Source of the DNA: Alisma plantago-aquatica
Lineage: Eukaryota > Streptophyta > Magnoliopsida > Alismatales > Alismataceae
Assembly (NCBI GenBank): GCA_963693085.1
Contig: OY856413.1
Coordinates: forward strand, 542,398,879 to 542,462,878
Direction: 5' to 3'
DNA: 64,000 bases
Shown: one piece after another, positions 36,145 to 49,835 of the stretch
Position numbering within the stretch: position 1 is the stretch's first letter
Layout: each line of letters begins with the position of its first letter
Translations under genes and position numbers: made by a program
The notes under the pieces: generated by a model
The model's database searches: none
Seen by the model: the letters and a program-made list of their open reading frames with translations, nothing else
Told to the model about the DNA's origin: nothing

Positions 36145-36408
36145 CAGTTGGTTAGACAATGTACTTAGAATCACATGTCGACAAATGCGATTTGCTTTTT
36201 CCCAATCAACAGAATCATTTTCAGGTTTGGGTTCAGTTAAAGCAAACGAGACATTAGAAACTTCTAAAGCAGTAATATTTTTTTCTTGCCAACGCCTATA
36301 TTGTTGTCCATTAAACTGTTCAATTTTCGTAACATCAGGGATTGGTGTTTGCGAAATAGTAGAAACAGTGATGATTTGGTTGTTATTATTTGATGGTGTC
36401 ACAGGCAT
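36139..36408 (-). pseudogene. Copia gag N-terminal fragment, 89 codons
   Basis: Runs from MPVTPSNNNN through KIEQFNGQQYRRWQEK and ends LSTLSNQLP, where the telomeric CCCTAA repeat supplies the stop. A better start probably lies about 20 bases upstream, in another frame (ATGGAAAGTTTTGAAACC), implying a one-base indel near 36410. The KFxGxNYxxW-like signature identifies the N-terminus of copia gag. Confidence 0.8.
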
Positions 36409-36468
36409 AAAGGGGTTTCAAAACTTTCCATATTATTACCCATTAGAGAAACAAGTTACTCTTAAGAT

Positions 36469-36877
36469 TGTTGATCCTATAAGGGTACAAACCACGATGA
36501 AAAGACGTAAACATAAAAGAGCATACCAGAGTATCGCTGAGGCGTGCGAGATGCACTGTCCTTAAGAGTATCTCCGCGGTACTCGACGGCGAACATAAAT
36601 AACCAACACAAGGGGCTCCGGGAGGCCAGATTTGCACCCCCCTGCGTGCGGGATGCAACGTGCACCGACGCGCCCGATTAAAGGGTTTCTGGACCGGGCC
36701 GGCCCAAACCCCATTGGCAAGGCCCACCATGCGCGTGCGTAGGGCCTATTCCCTTTCATTCCTCAATTGTACTATGGACAAGAGTCCATATATAAGGAGG
36801 AGGGAGGTCTCCAACACAAGCAATATGGGACTAAACCTTTTGCCTTTTGGTTTGAAATACAGCAAAGAAATATAACA
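36469..36877 (-). repeat. 5' LTR of the copia element, internally deleted (409 bp)
   Basis: Runs from TGTTGATCC to TATAACA on the plus strand, so the retroviral TG...CA ends are intact. Compared with 31101..31851 it lacks segments equivalent to about 31227..31426 and 31436..31578, with ATAAATAAC left between them. I find no convincing primer binding site just inside it. Confidence 0.9.
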
Positions 36878-36882
36878 CTGAC

Positions 36883-38131
36883 TACATCGATTATTACTAG
36901 TTATCTTTATTCATAGTTTATTCAAATAATTTATCACCCTCTCTTAATAGTTTTGAATTTTATCTCTCTGTTAGAAAATCGGTCATCAGACTTAATTCTA
37001 AATGTCAATCTATTTTTGTCTCAATACAAATAAATATATAGATGAAAAGGAATATCTTACATGCTATAAATGAAGCAGATAACTTTATAGGGTAGAGACT
37101 TGAGGAACTATTTTAAACATTATTTTGAAAAAAATGAATATTTGTAAGGGGGCATAATATATTTTGGAAAAGAGTGATGTCTGAACTTGGAATGTAATAA
37201 TATGTATAATTGGAAAATATTATATATATGCATATATATACATATATATATTAGTCTTTTTAAAGAAAGTTAGAATGTATGTTCGCACGAGTAAAAGATC
37301 TAGTAAATTTTATTATATAATATGAACATGATGATGATTCATATTTCTATTTTGTTATTTTATTTACTACAAACAAAACCTTCAAAGATCTTATGCATAA
37401 TGTTATTAAGTGTAATAAATAATTTTCATTGATGTGGTGTGGTGTGGTGTGGTGTGGTGTGATTGATCATAGTTTTTTTACAGTGTAGATATTATTTCTC
37501 ATATCAAATACCATAATGGATATGGTGAGGATATGGTGGTTGACTTTTAACTATGATGCAGTTATGGTTTTAGGTTTTTACCACAAATTACACCATATCC
37601 ACCCCACTGTATTGTCTATACATGCATATATAATACATTTCTTGAGTTCTCTCTTAAAATCAGTGAAAAAGAATCCTAGACAAACTACAACACATCTAAT
37701 GCATTCATGATATATAAATTTGTTTATAATGACAAATATAAAAGATCGACAGCTAGATTTTTTTCTATAAGAAACAATAATCACACTTTGATAATGTGTT
37801 ACACCATAGATGTACATATTAACACATTGTACATCATAACCTCACAAATCTACTACAACTTAGAAATTGAAATCATATCTATACCATGAAAAATAATCAC
37901 ACCGCACCACTTTATGAACTAAATGTGGTTTAATCAATGTGAAGTGGAAAGATCAAAGTTTAGTATACATATTATATAAATTAAAAACTAATATTGTTCA
38001 TTATACCAAACAATAAACCAATAACAATATTTGCAAGAACACAAAATATGCATAGCATTACAATACTTTTGATCAAGTGTACTAAAAGTTTAGTGATGTG
38101 ATTTTTTAACCACAATATTTTTGCAGAATCA
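36883..38131. repeat. Tandem unit copy 2, left part after the copia insertion
   Basis: Matches 467..1671 and continues without the 19-kb element straight into 38132. The (TGGTG)n run near 37434 has about two more units than in copy 1. The GTGGTG-ended MITE candidate is at about 37434..37915. Confidence 0.9.
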
Positions 38132-38255
38132 TATTCATACCACACCATAGTAGTTTTCTAAAGAAGAAACAATTCAGAGTAACCACTTGGTGGGGTTATC
38201 ACGATAGAAAAAAAATGATGCAATTATATTATTAGGATATGATTTTTTTTCTATT

Positions 38256-38794
38256 TGTTCTTTCAAAAATCAGTTTTATAGCCATCAACTTCGTCCATAT
38301 TTCTTATTACTGAATAAAATTTATTTATATTTTTTTCTGAAAAGTCTTTTGATTTCTAATTTGAGTCGTGAGTATATTGACGACATTTAAGGCATTAGAA
38401 GTTACCCTCTCTTTGACTCCATTAAAGCCACCTATTAACCTTAATAATTAACATGCACATTAGAAATACCAACAATTACATGATAAGACAAAAATAATTA
38501 CCCCTTCTTTGGCTATCATTAAAAGCAGTCACTAACCATGATGATTAATATGTACATTGGAAAGACCAACAGTTGTAAAATAAGCAACTTGTATGGACTA
38601 TTAACTTAGGGCAGCCAAGATAATCTATTTATAATAAAGTGTCCACTCTCCATTTGAGTCATAACAAAATATAGAACAATAGAGTTGCATACATTGAAAA
38701 AAAATGAGAGATTTTTTGTGTTCTAGTTTCACCTGACTGGAATGCTCCATTTTTCTTCTACCACCACAATAACCTTCATTCATCTCTAAATCTT
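38256..38794 (+). repeat. Truncated copia LTR fragment, copy 2
   Basis: Same fragment and same right breakpoint as 21117..21655, so it was truncated before the tandem duplication. Confidence 0.75.
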
Positions 38795-41391
38795 ATACAC
38801 ATGTCCCACTAATTTACAAGGTAAGCACAACATATCATTTAACTACAAACCAGGACCACCACCAGGATAATAGGAAATGCACAATGATTTGGAAGGGAAC
38901 TAGAGATTACTAAGAAAGAGAAGCCATCGAGGCATTTTTTTGTTGATTCAATCAATTGACCGCACTCCTCTTTTCTCAAAGAAATCTTATCTTTAAACTC
39001 CTCTTGAGGATGTTATCCAGTACACACTACATTTGCAACTTTGGCAGGAAATCCTAATAACATGTATCTTTAGTATGGCCCTTCCTACCATAGTGAGAGC
39101 ACTCAGGGCATCAGGATGGTGTACCACGTTGACCACTTGTGCCACCATCTCTATTAGATGCTCTTTGAGAAAAGCTCAGGATCACTATCTAATCGTTAAC
39201 AAATCTACATCCATCAAGGCAGAGATAGTAGACTCCCCAGGTAGTTACTTTGTTTTCACATGACCTTGTTTCAAGCTAATCAAGAAATCCAAATAAGTCA
39301 CTACTAATAGGAAATGAGACATATCTCTTTGTTGCTGAAGAGATATGTCTCCAGTTTGATTTTCATTATAACAACATATTCATTTTACATAAAATCTACA
39401 TATAGTTTCTTAATTTTACCATATATAAAATCTACATTTACCTTTTTCATTATAACAACATTCATATGCCAATGCATATTACATTTTCAATTCTGCTCTG
39501 AGTTTCAACTATTAGTTAACTCAATTTAAAATGGGTCAAAACAAAGCACATTTGAATTCAAACAACCCCATATCGATGATGTGTTATCAGTTCCCAACTG
39601 CATAATCTCCTTAAAGTTGAATTTAGTTACTGTTATGTTTATATATGCTCCATGTACTATATGTATCTTTGTCGTTTTGTTTATGTACTTGTCTTTCTGA
39701 AAGTTCCCAGTCAACTGAATATCAATGATGAGGCCACCAAGATGAAGAGGTCACTTTTGAGATAGAAGTGGTGTCGTTGCAAGAGAGGCCATGTTTGGGG
39801 CAGTCCCGATGGTAGATGTAAGGTAAAGTTGGAGATCGGGGTAGTAGTTGGGGCTGAGGGCAGATGAGAGGAGCAACAATAAGGGGAGGATGTGGTGCTT
39901 AGATTTTATCATTTAGATTAAGGTAACACATAAGATATCTGTTGAGAATATGCCACATGTTATGAGTTCTTAATTTTTTATTCACTCAAATGCTTTTGGT
40001 TATCCTTCAATTTTCACTCAGATGCTTTTGGCTCATGCAGTGATCTCTATTAAACCACTGAAATTGCACAATATATGGTATGGATTGCTGGATGGTCAGA
40101 TATTCTTATGTTTGTATATTGGTGTATGTACTAAATTATTTTGTTCATTAAATCAATTTTGTTAGGTTTCAAATTGTAGGATGAGTAACACAATTGACCC
40201 ACCACAAATCAAAGAAAGGCCAAGTTTAGATTTGCAATTTCTTTTTTCTTCTAACTATGAATATTAAATCTATAAGTCTTTCTGTAATATGTTAAGAGAA
40301 GGCCTTTTACATATAAAAATGAATATGATAAAGTAATACGATGGTTGTACATCTGGTATAATTTAGAACTAATAATATTATTGGGTTGTACTTTCAAATG
40401 GTCTAAATGAATGACCTTATTGCGCAGGTTATAGACTAAAAATTTTGGACATGGCAAGCCTCAATGGTGCAAGTGAACTATCTTACAACTCTCCCATACA
40501 ATGGTTGGGCTGCAACAAAACATGGATGAGTTGCTTAGATATTTCTCATCTCTTCAAGGTACTAATTATGTCATCTTATTCTCATAGAAACCTTCATTTA
40601 TTCCATGTATGAAAGCTTATATATCTTTATTAAACTATTTGGATGATCTTTACCTTATTTTTAATGCCTCCCCATTTGTAAAAATTTATTTTTAGGATTA
40701 AGAGAAATACACGCTTCGCCATCGTAGCAGCTTCGATTACCTGAATTAGAGATTTAGCTTAACAACATCAAGAATTCAGATACAGAGTATAAGAAGCATC
40801 TAAGACAGCCCCGGCGCAACATGTGCTCTCCTGTGAAACATGATGATGCATCTCTATTTGAAGCCCAGGCCCGCCCAATCACAGCTATAGCAACAGCCGC
40901 AGACGCAATAATGTATCATGATATGTTGCAATTTGATATGGCTCTTTGCTTCTTTGGGAAGGCTACATTTCATAGACCTATGTATATATTTGAACAACCA
41001 CTGTCAGCATCTACAAACATAGCGACCAACTTCATAGGGACGATATTCCTTCTATCTCTGCTTAGAAGGTTCTTTTCATATTCTTATCTCGGGTGCTTTT
41101 GGATGATGCTGGCCGAACAATAAGAGCTCGAACAAAAGAAGAAGACAACAAGGATGTTAAAACTGGCCGAGAAAGACAACTCTTTAGCAAAGATGTTAGT
41201 TGACCACTAAATCATTGATATATGTATACACTTTTCTTTATACACATTGTGTAATAGGGACAAGGTATACGTCCTCCCCATGTACATTCGGCGTTTCATT
41301 ATAAATGAAAATAAGATTGTTGGCATAATGAGCATAACTTTCTCTAAATACTACAATTTTGTTAATAAAGAGCTTGTGTACTAACAAATTA

Positions 41392-41429
<38 letters not shown>

Positions 41430-43331
41430 GAGCTAAGAATATATGTATGTGTACTAAATGGCACTACATATGTAGCTAGATGCATAATCAACTACATATA
41501 TATGTATATAGTAACTGCTGCCTTTCCTACAATCTAAATACATATAAAATATATTAACTTCCTGTTTTTTCTACATACTAACTATATATGCAATTGTAAT
41601 CATACATTTAGCTATAATTATACTTATATTTAAATATGTAAGGACAATATCTAGCTACACTTCTGGATACATATGAATTTATAGAGAATGGATTATCTAA
41701 CTACATATTTGAAAAATATAATTAAAGGCTTTAGCTATACGGGCATATACTACAACTTGTATGTGTAAAGAAATATGTAGTTAAATCCTTTAGCTACAAA
41801 ATAATGGATTTTCGATACAACTTTTTTTATAGTTAAAGCCTTTAGCTACAAAATATTGATGTTTTTAACCACAATCTTTTTGCATAAGCCATAATCATAC
41901 CACGCCATAATGGTTTTCTAAAGAAGAAATAATTCACAGTAACCACTTGGTGAAGTTATCATAGTAGAAAAAGTGATGGGGTTATATTATCATGATATGA
42001 TTTTTTCTTAGTAATATTGCCTTATCTACTTATTAAAATATTATGTTATTATAATCATTTACATTTTTTAAAAATACATACATTCACACTTATAACTAAT
42101 CAATATGTAAATGTAACTTGAGTTCTAGAACTTGAATTAGAGCTCTAAAAAATGAGTTCTATATAACTTATCACCTACATTAATAAAAATGAAAGTCTTA
42201 TTGTAATGTATGTATAAGACTCCCAAGAATATAAAGTATTTTGTTAAGTTGGTAATTTATTTTAAATAATCAAGTATTTCATTTGGAATTGAGTATGATG
42301 CTTGGTATTGTTGGTCATATCTTATCTACACCTCTTTTTTCATTCTCCATTATCAATTGCATTTGTGAAATTGAGTGATAAGCTATTGTTTGCGATGAAA
42401 ATATCAGTCCATTAGAATAAGATGACAATCCTTTCATCTTTATTGGTCAATAAAGAAAGTTAGTAAATCCTATTCTATTAAACATGTCTATTTCCAAATA
42501 AATTTTTGTTTAGCTACTCAATTTCCTAAAACAATTCTCAATTGTAGATAGAACGATTATTGTTCAAAAACTTTTTTAAAAGATCAATATATAATTTATT
42601 CATAAAAAAGTTAGTTTGGGGATAAACAAATTGCCTAATTTTACCCCTCCATCAATTATGCAATTAGTAATTTTTTATTATATATGTAGGCTCATTGTCA
42701 TACCTAGGTCAATGAAATTGTTGTATTGACTAAGATATAATATTCCATAGTTACTACCCTTGACACCAAAAAGTGGGATCATAGCTTATAGGTAAAATAA
42801 TATTTTCACTGGAAGGCCTCCTTAGAGTAATAAAACAAAGAGCATGTGGAACAAAGAATAATTGAAAATATAAGTAAATTCAAATTGTAAATATGACTAA
42901 AATTTGTTCTTTTTGTAGACGCATATTTTTTCTTCATACCTCTTAAGTCAAAAGTTTACTTTTAAGGGACTTCACATAGGGGAAGATACAAATTTCACAC
43001 TTCATTTTTCACTTCATAATCAGTAAATTTTAAACTAATCTTACATATATGATTTGGGTGTGGTTTTGAAAATATTCCAAATATATCTTTATATAATTTT
43101 GGAACATTTTTACTTTATGTAACAAGTGATGAGAACTCTCACAAAATTCATATGGATCATCATGGGCAAAATAACTCAGAACACATCGGTACAATCTTTT
43201 TGTTATTGCAATGCCACTTTATTCAATGAGTAGTTATTGCATTTATCTATATAATAATATTATTTGGATACATGACAAAAACAATCTCTTAACACAAATT
43301 CAAAAATATCTATGAAATATTCTTTTGGACT

Positions 43332-43505
43332 TCAATAATGTTCTGGCGATGCGGCAATTTGACCCAATTTACGGCAAAAGCCGCATATTGGAGGAGGTGG
43401 GGGAAAGAAATATGGATAATGTGGAGGTACATTTCTTGCAAACACTAATGTTTTAGTTAGGAAAATTATGGCGAGAAGCAAAGTGGACATGAGAGTGGAT
43501 TTCAT
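43332..43505 (-). CDS. Small predicted secreted peptide, 57 aa, copy 2
   Basis: Same length and frame as the copy at 26714..26887. The signal peptide, proline run and CGFC motif are identical. The C-terminus reads AASPEHY instead of AASLAHC, losing the final cysteine. An in-frame upstream ATG at 43571 would add 22 residues. I chose the ATG at 43505 because it gives a canonical signal peptide and matches copy 1, which has no upstream extension of that kind. One AATAAA lies about 110 bases downstream. The role is unknown; possibilities include a signalling or antimicrobial-type peptide, but nothing here decides it. Confidence 0.5.
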   Translation of the reverse strand: MKSTLMSTLLLAIIFLTKTLVFARNVPPHYPYFFPPPPPICGFCRKLGQIAASPEHY

Positions 43506-44582
43506 TTTTGTATTACCCCAAATATTAGAATCTAAAATAAAATATTGTATTATGGTAATGTATCTTATCATGCAAACACATTGAACTAATATATATATAT
43601 ATAGATTGTAGTACGGTAACCTTTCGGTTGCCGAAAATTAATACTCAAAACTGTTATTATAAGTGTTTGGGGCATCACTGTTATACTAAAGACGTTTACA
43701 CAATCAAGATATTAAACAGAAGTAGTTTCATAAAGAGATGCATTCAATACTTGATTTGAAACTATTCATATATATTGAAACAACAGAAGTTACAAAAAAT
43801 TAATGTATTTAGAATGATTAATATGACGAATGTGCATCCCATTCTGTTCCATTATCTGTTCAACTCCCTTTGTAAAGCTCCTTGTAAATAGACTACTATT
43901 GATATTATGAACAATAAAAATTGGGATTTTTTCAACTCCATAATGGCATGTCCTTGGTTATTCTTGAGTGTATGGGAGCTTAAGCCTTCTAGTGTAAAAG
44001 CTCAGTTCCGCTTGGTCAACTTTGAAGGTAAGAACAATAAACCATAGTGTCAATCTATATGAACATCTCACCACGTTGAGCATAAACAAAGAAAAAAACA
44101 AGAATCAAGTATAACCTATATGCTTTAAGTGTTGAAGATTCAAATAATCTCATGCAGCCAATTTGATATGGTTAACCTAATCACATTTTAAAAATGGCTT
44201 ACACTCTAGCTGTGAGAAATCATATTTTTCACGGTCTATAAATGATTTGCTAGATTTATAGATTGAATGTTGTACTAAGATCTATTATTCTGAGTAATAA
44301 TAAAATGGTGGTCTTCGCACGGTTAATATTTCCTTGGGAGTTGGGAGCCTTTGAGTGCACCTTCGATGGTGGTGGCTTCCTCGTCATGATGTAAATATCT
44401 TCATCTTCGATATACATTCAATGCTTAAATATTCTCTACTGGTTTCATAATTTATACATTAATCACTTCTTAGCAAGATTGCATTAATTCATTTATTCAT
44501 TATTCTTACATACATATATATGTTACTGTATAAACCTTCTTTATTATGCATTTTTTTTAAATAAAATGGGCGATTCATTCAT

Positions 44583-44660
44583 CCTGCCCCATGAGTTTGA
44601 ACTCATGACCTCTTGGTCTTACATGAATCACTTCTACCACTGGGGTGCCACTTCATTGGT
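44583..44660 (-). mobile_element. tRNA-derived SINE head, copy 2
   Basis: Same as 28014..28090. The A-box side is slightly better preserved (GTGGCACCCCAGTGGTAGAAG). The B box GAGTTCAAACTC is intact. Confidence 0.55.
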
Positions 44661-47163
44661 TCTTAATTATTCTTATGTAATGTAATGCTAAATACTTAAA
44701 TCATAATTTAGTCACATATAAATGTTGTCTTTATTGCACTAAATAAATCAAGAAGACAACACTTAACCCGTTTATTTCATTTCTTGTCTTATACGTCTCC
44801 TATTTTGCTTTCATATTTTAACTTGTAATAAAATGTGATTGCATTGTAAAAATATATATTTTTAATTGTAATATCGTACTCTTATTTCAATAATTTTCTT
44901 ATAATTATGTTAATATAATTTTTTGATAAAATTAGAATAGCCTTGGCATAAAATAACATAATATGTTTCTAAAATTTTTTACATGACATCATAGTTGAAG
45001 TTTTTTTTTTTGGAGGGGGGCGTGGCCCCCTAGATCCTAAGGAGATCCACCCTACCAATAATAAACAACTATATATTAATAAAAATGTAATGTGTGTCAT
45101 ATTTTATAGAAAAAATGATCTGGTCGTGTATCATTAGTGGGAATCATATTCCTTGTTCCAATGTCACTGTTTCGGATGCATCTCAACCATGTACATTTAT
45201 AAGAAGAAGGAAGTAATCCCCAACTGTAGGTGAATGTATGGCCAAGATGCGTTTGACACACAGCCGGTACAGAATGCAGTCACATGGAATTTGCTCGGGC
45301 AAAAGATCTTGATGCAACTATGGAGTCCCTTAAAACGGTAAATATAAAGTTGTTTGGCGTAAAACAATGGATCTCAGGGGCATCACTAAAGTGAGCTAAA
45401 TGAACTATGTCTATTATATCAAATTGAAATACTTAAATTGTAAAATGTATCCACCTTCACCTTGACGATTTTGGAATTTTGGAACTTCAATACTTGCCTA
45501 TGGATGTAAGACTTATGTAGTGGACCTTCTAAAAGTTTAAGTTATTCCTTCAAATCATTGTATTGATTGATGTGACATTGTTGTGATTAACATTCAAACA
45601 TTACTTTAAGCTTAATTTAGAATTCCATGGATGAGTTATTTCTCTTGGGTAACCATATTTGAAATAAAATCATTTAACATATTATTGTAGTGGGTAACTC
45701 TAGTTAAAGTTAAAAGTATTGAAAAAATTCTAAATATTTACATGGACATTGAAATTTAAGATGAAATCAAAGATCAACAAATCACTTGCACTAAAGAGTT
45801 TCATGGGTGATATGACTCATTATAAAAATCTATGATAGTGAGTAGACGTCAATCAACATTTGAGTTTTAAAAATTGGGTTACTAAAATAACTGAACAGTC
45901 AGGGTATCAATTGAACCATCACATATACATGTTGTATATATATATTAAGAAAAATAAAATTTTGAAGAGTGGACATGGTGCTATAGCCTCATAGACCACT
46001 TGGAGCCTCCTCTCAAGAAAATCCATGTTATAATAGAAATTTCCCTTATCTGATATGATTTATCATATGTGGTTTTTTTTATTGCACAATGTAGACTATA
46101 ATAAACAATGTAATATAACAAGATTCATTTGTTATATATCTACTGTATCATTAAGAAATTCATTTTGAAATGGACAATATAACACAATCACATGGAATGA
46201 TTTTAATAGTTGTTATTGAATAATACCTGACCATAATTAGCGTATAGGATTATTAAATCAATGACTATTACAATTGTAGTATAACATAAGTACAACCATA
46301 TGATAATTTTGTTCTCATATTATTTTCTATGAGAAATTATCAACTTATTAACTATATATAATCCTTGCCAATGTGTGGCCTTTTCATTCAGTATAATATC
46401 ATAATCCTCTAAATGTGGTAAACAAAACAAAATTTATCCAATGCTAATCTCGATATTAAAAGAAACTTTTTTGTCGAAACCACCGCAGTTTCAGCCCAGA
46501 ATGCACCTAAACATGAACAAGGTTAAATGAAGGTAGAGAAATTTGTTTCCAAATAGGACTATAATTTGTTTTTTAATGTTCCAAGGGGTAATGTACTCTG
46601 GGAGGGATATCCTGATCGATTCCCAAACATGGCCCAAACATGGTGGTTTTTCCTTTATGATATGCTTAATTTTCTTCATCACTACTACCATGTCCTTCAT
46701 AATGTCCTATTATGTCCAAACTTCTCAATTCTCACATCTCATTTTATTTTAAATTTACTAATTTACTTCAGTTCACTTATATATCTATACAAATGCGTAA
46801 AAAAAACAATTTAAATCACTAGAATCAATATTAACTTGGGTTGGGGTTGATTTATTGTAAGAAATCACAAAAAATAAGAACTAGACTTGATTATAACTTC
46901 TTGAAAGTTACATATGGATGACGATGGTGTTGTAAAGAGTATATATTCAGATAACTACACCACATTTTACACCACAAAATTGCACCAAATGGTTATGTTG
47001 TAGATATGGTTTAATTTTTTTAATATTGGAGTGGTGTGGTGTATTATTAAAAGAAAATAGTTAATTTATTTTGAAGGTATATAAATATATGTAGTACATT
47101 ATTCTTATTGTATTATTTATTGTGTTTCTCATTGAGATATTAAATATCTATCATTTAATGATA

Positions 47164-49541
47164 TTTAATGTCTAGAGAAGTAGGAACTTCCATTCTTTTG
47201 TAATTATTACACACATAGGTTGTCACCTTTTTATAATTTCTAAACATACATCTACTGCTAGTACATGAAAATATTATCATTAATAATTTACTTTTATATA
47301 TTTTTCTTTTATAATAATGTGTATATTAACTAAATTATTGAGTCATACATATGATGGTGGTAGACAGGTGCTGTCATTTTTGGAATCAATTAATGCATAA
47401 TTTGTAGACTTTCTAGACTTGTTTCATTACAATCTCCAATAGAAACATGATTAACTAGGAAATAGGATAGACAATTAAAGTGAGAATTTATTTTGTTATT
47501 ATATATGAACTATTGATATTTGACTAAGACATACAACTACCAATAAATACAAAATCAAGTTAAGGACAATAAAAGAAGGTGAAAAAATAAAAATTCATAA
47601 AAGAGAAAAAGAGTCAAGAAGAACTGACTACATCGATTATTACTAGTTATCTTTATTCATAGTTTATTCAAATAATTTATCACCCTCTCTTAATTGTTTT
47701 GACTTTTATCTCTCTTAGAAAATCGGTCGTTAGACTTAATTCTAAATGTCAATCTGTTATTGTCTCAATACAAATAAATATATAGATGAAAAGGAATATC
47801 TTACATGCTACAAATGAAGCAGATAACTTTATAGGGGAGAGACTTGAGGAACTATTTTAAACATTATTTTGAAAAAAATGAATATTTGTAAGGGGGCATA
47901 ATATATTTTGGAAAAGAGTGATGTCTAAACTTGGAATGTAATAATATGTATAATTGTAAAATATTATATATATGCATATATATACATATATATATTAGTC
48001 TTTTTAAAGAAAGTTAGAATGTATGTTCGCATGAGTAAAAGATTTAGTAAATTTTATTATATAATATGAACGTGATGATGACATATTTCTATTTTGTTAT
48101 TTTATTTACTACAAACAAAACCTTCAAAGATCTTATGGATAATGTTATTAAGTGTAATAAATAATTTTCCTTGATGTGGTGTGGTGTGGTGTGATTTGGT
48201 GTGGTGTGATTGATCACAGTTTTTTTACAGTGTAGATATTATTTCTCATATCAAATACTGCAATGGATATGGTGTGGATATGGTGGTTGACTTTTAACTA
48301 TGATGCAGTTATGGTTTTAGGTTTTTACCACAAACTACACCATATCCACCCCATTGTATTGTCTATACATGCATATATAATACATTTCTTGAGTTCTCTC
48401 TTAAAAATAGTGAAAAAGAATCCTAGACAAACTACAACACATCTAATGCATTCATGATATATAAATTTGTTTATAATGACAAATATAAAAGATCGACAGC
48501 TAGATTTTTTTCTATCAGAAACAATAATCACACCTTGATAATGTGTTGCACCATAGATGTACATATTAACACATTGTACATCATAACCTCACAAATCTAC
48601 TACAACTTTGAAATTGAAATCATATCTATACCATGAAAAATAATCACACCGCACCACTTTATGAACTTAATGTGGTTTAATCAATGTGAAGTGGAAAGAT
48701 CAAAGTTTAGTATACATATTCTATATATTCAAAACTAATATTTTTCATTATACCAAACAATAAACCAATAATAATATTTGCAAGAACACAAAATATGCAT
48801 AGCATTACAATACTTTTGATCAAGTGTATTAAAAATTTAGTGATGTGATTTTTTAACCACAATATTTTTGCAGAAACCGTATTCATACCACCCCATAGTA
48901 GTTTTCTAAAGAAGAAACAATTCACAGTAACCACTTGGTGGGGTTATCACGATAGAAAAAAAAATGATGCAATTATATTATTAGGATATGATTTTTGTTC
49001 TATTTTGTTATTTCAAAAATCTGTTTTATAGCCATCAACTTCGTCCATATTTCTTATTACTGAATAAAATTTATTTATATTTTTTCTAAAAAGTCTTTTG
49101 ATTTCCGTTTTGAGTCGTGAGTATATTGATGACTTTTAAGGCATTAGAAGTTACCCTCTCTTTGACTCCATTAAATCCATCTAGTAACCTTGATAATTAA
49201 AATGCACATTGGAAATACCAACAATTACATGATAAGACAAAAATAATTACCCTTCTTTGGCTATCATTAAAAGCAGTCACTAACCATGATGATTAATATG
49301 CACATTGGAAAGACCAATAGTTGTAAAATATCAACTTGTGTGGACTATTACCTTAGGGCAGCCAAGATAATCTCTTTATAATAAAGTGTCCACTCTCCAT
49401 TGGAGTCATAACAAAATATAGAACAATAGAGCTGCATACATTAAAAAAAATGAGAGATTTTTTTGTGTTCTAGTGTCACTTGACTGGAATGCTCCAATTT
49501 TCTTCTACCACCACAATAACCTTCATTCATCTCTAAACCTT
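47164..49541. repeat. Tandem unit copy 3, left part
   Basis: Matches copies 1 and 2 closely up to CTCTAAACCTT at 49541. Beyond this point it continues as the rest of a copia LTR instead of the sequence at 21656. It contains neither the 19-kb element nor the leftward copia, so it serves as the empty site for both. Confidence 0.88.
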
Positions 49542-49835
49542 CTTGCTTGTTGTTGTTCTTGTGTTGGTGATGCTTCATGATGATTTTTTTCTTCTTTACA
49601 ACAAAGAGATAAAGGAACGAGTTACACACAATGCTCTCATCTGTACCGAGCAGTTGCAACAAAGTTGTGTTATCTGAATCTTGGAGATAGACCACTGAAA
49701 AAACTCAAGCGATGAACGAAAAAATCGGTCTTGCAAATAGTATTTTACATGTCTGCATCCTAGGTCTTGGAGTTTTTCATCTTCTAACTAATTCATATCT
49801 TTTTGGAATCTATAACTATTATTATTACTACTACA
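49006..49835 (+). repeat. 5' LTR of the old copia element
   Basis: Begins TGTTATTTC, with a TATA-like CTTTATAATAAAG near 49373. The right end is placed at CTACTACA by comparison with the 3' LTR and is approximate. Confidence 0.65.

Larger units (their letters stand above)
31101..36877 (-). mobile_element. Ty1/copia retrotransposon, leftward
   Basis: Inserted in unit copy 2 with target duplication CTGAT (31096..31100) against CTGAC (36878..36882). Copies 1 and 3 give the empty site CTGACTACATCG. The leftward order is LTR, gag, protease, integrase, RT, RNase H, LTR, which is the Ty1/copia order. The RNase H end ([28 protein letters not shown]) resembles Tork-type elements; that lineage is inference. 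The 5' LTR is about 340 bp shorter than the 3' LTR, and gag is damaged. Confidence 0.95.
38132..47163. repeat. Tandem unit copy 2, right part
   Basis: Collinear with 20985..30637 without the MITE and with shorter (TA)n tracts. It contains the truncated copia LTR (38256..38794), the broken ORF (40821..41123), the TTTAGCTACAA repeats, the second secreted-peptide gene and the second SINE head. From 44700 to 47163 I see no gene, only short ORFs shared with copy 1. Confidence 0.88.
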
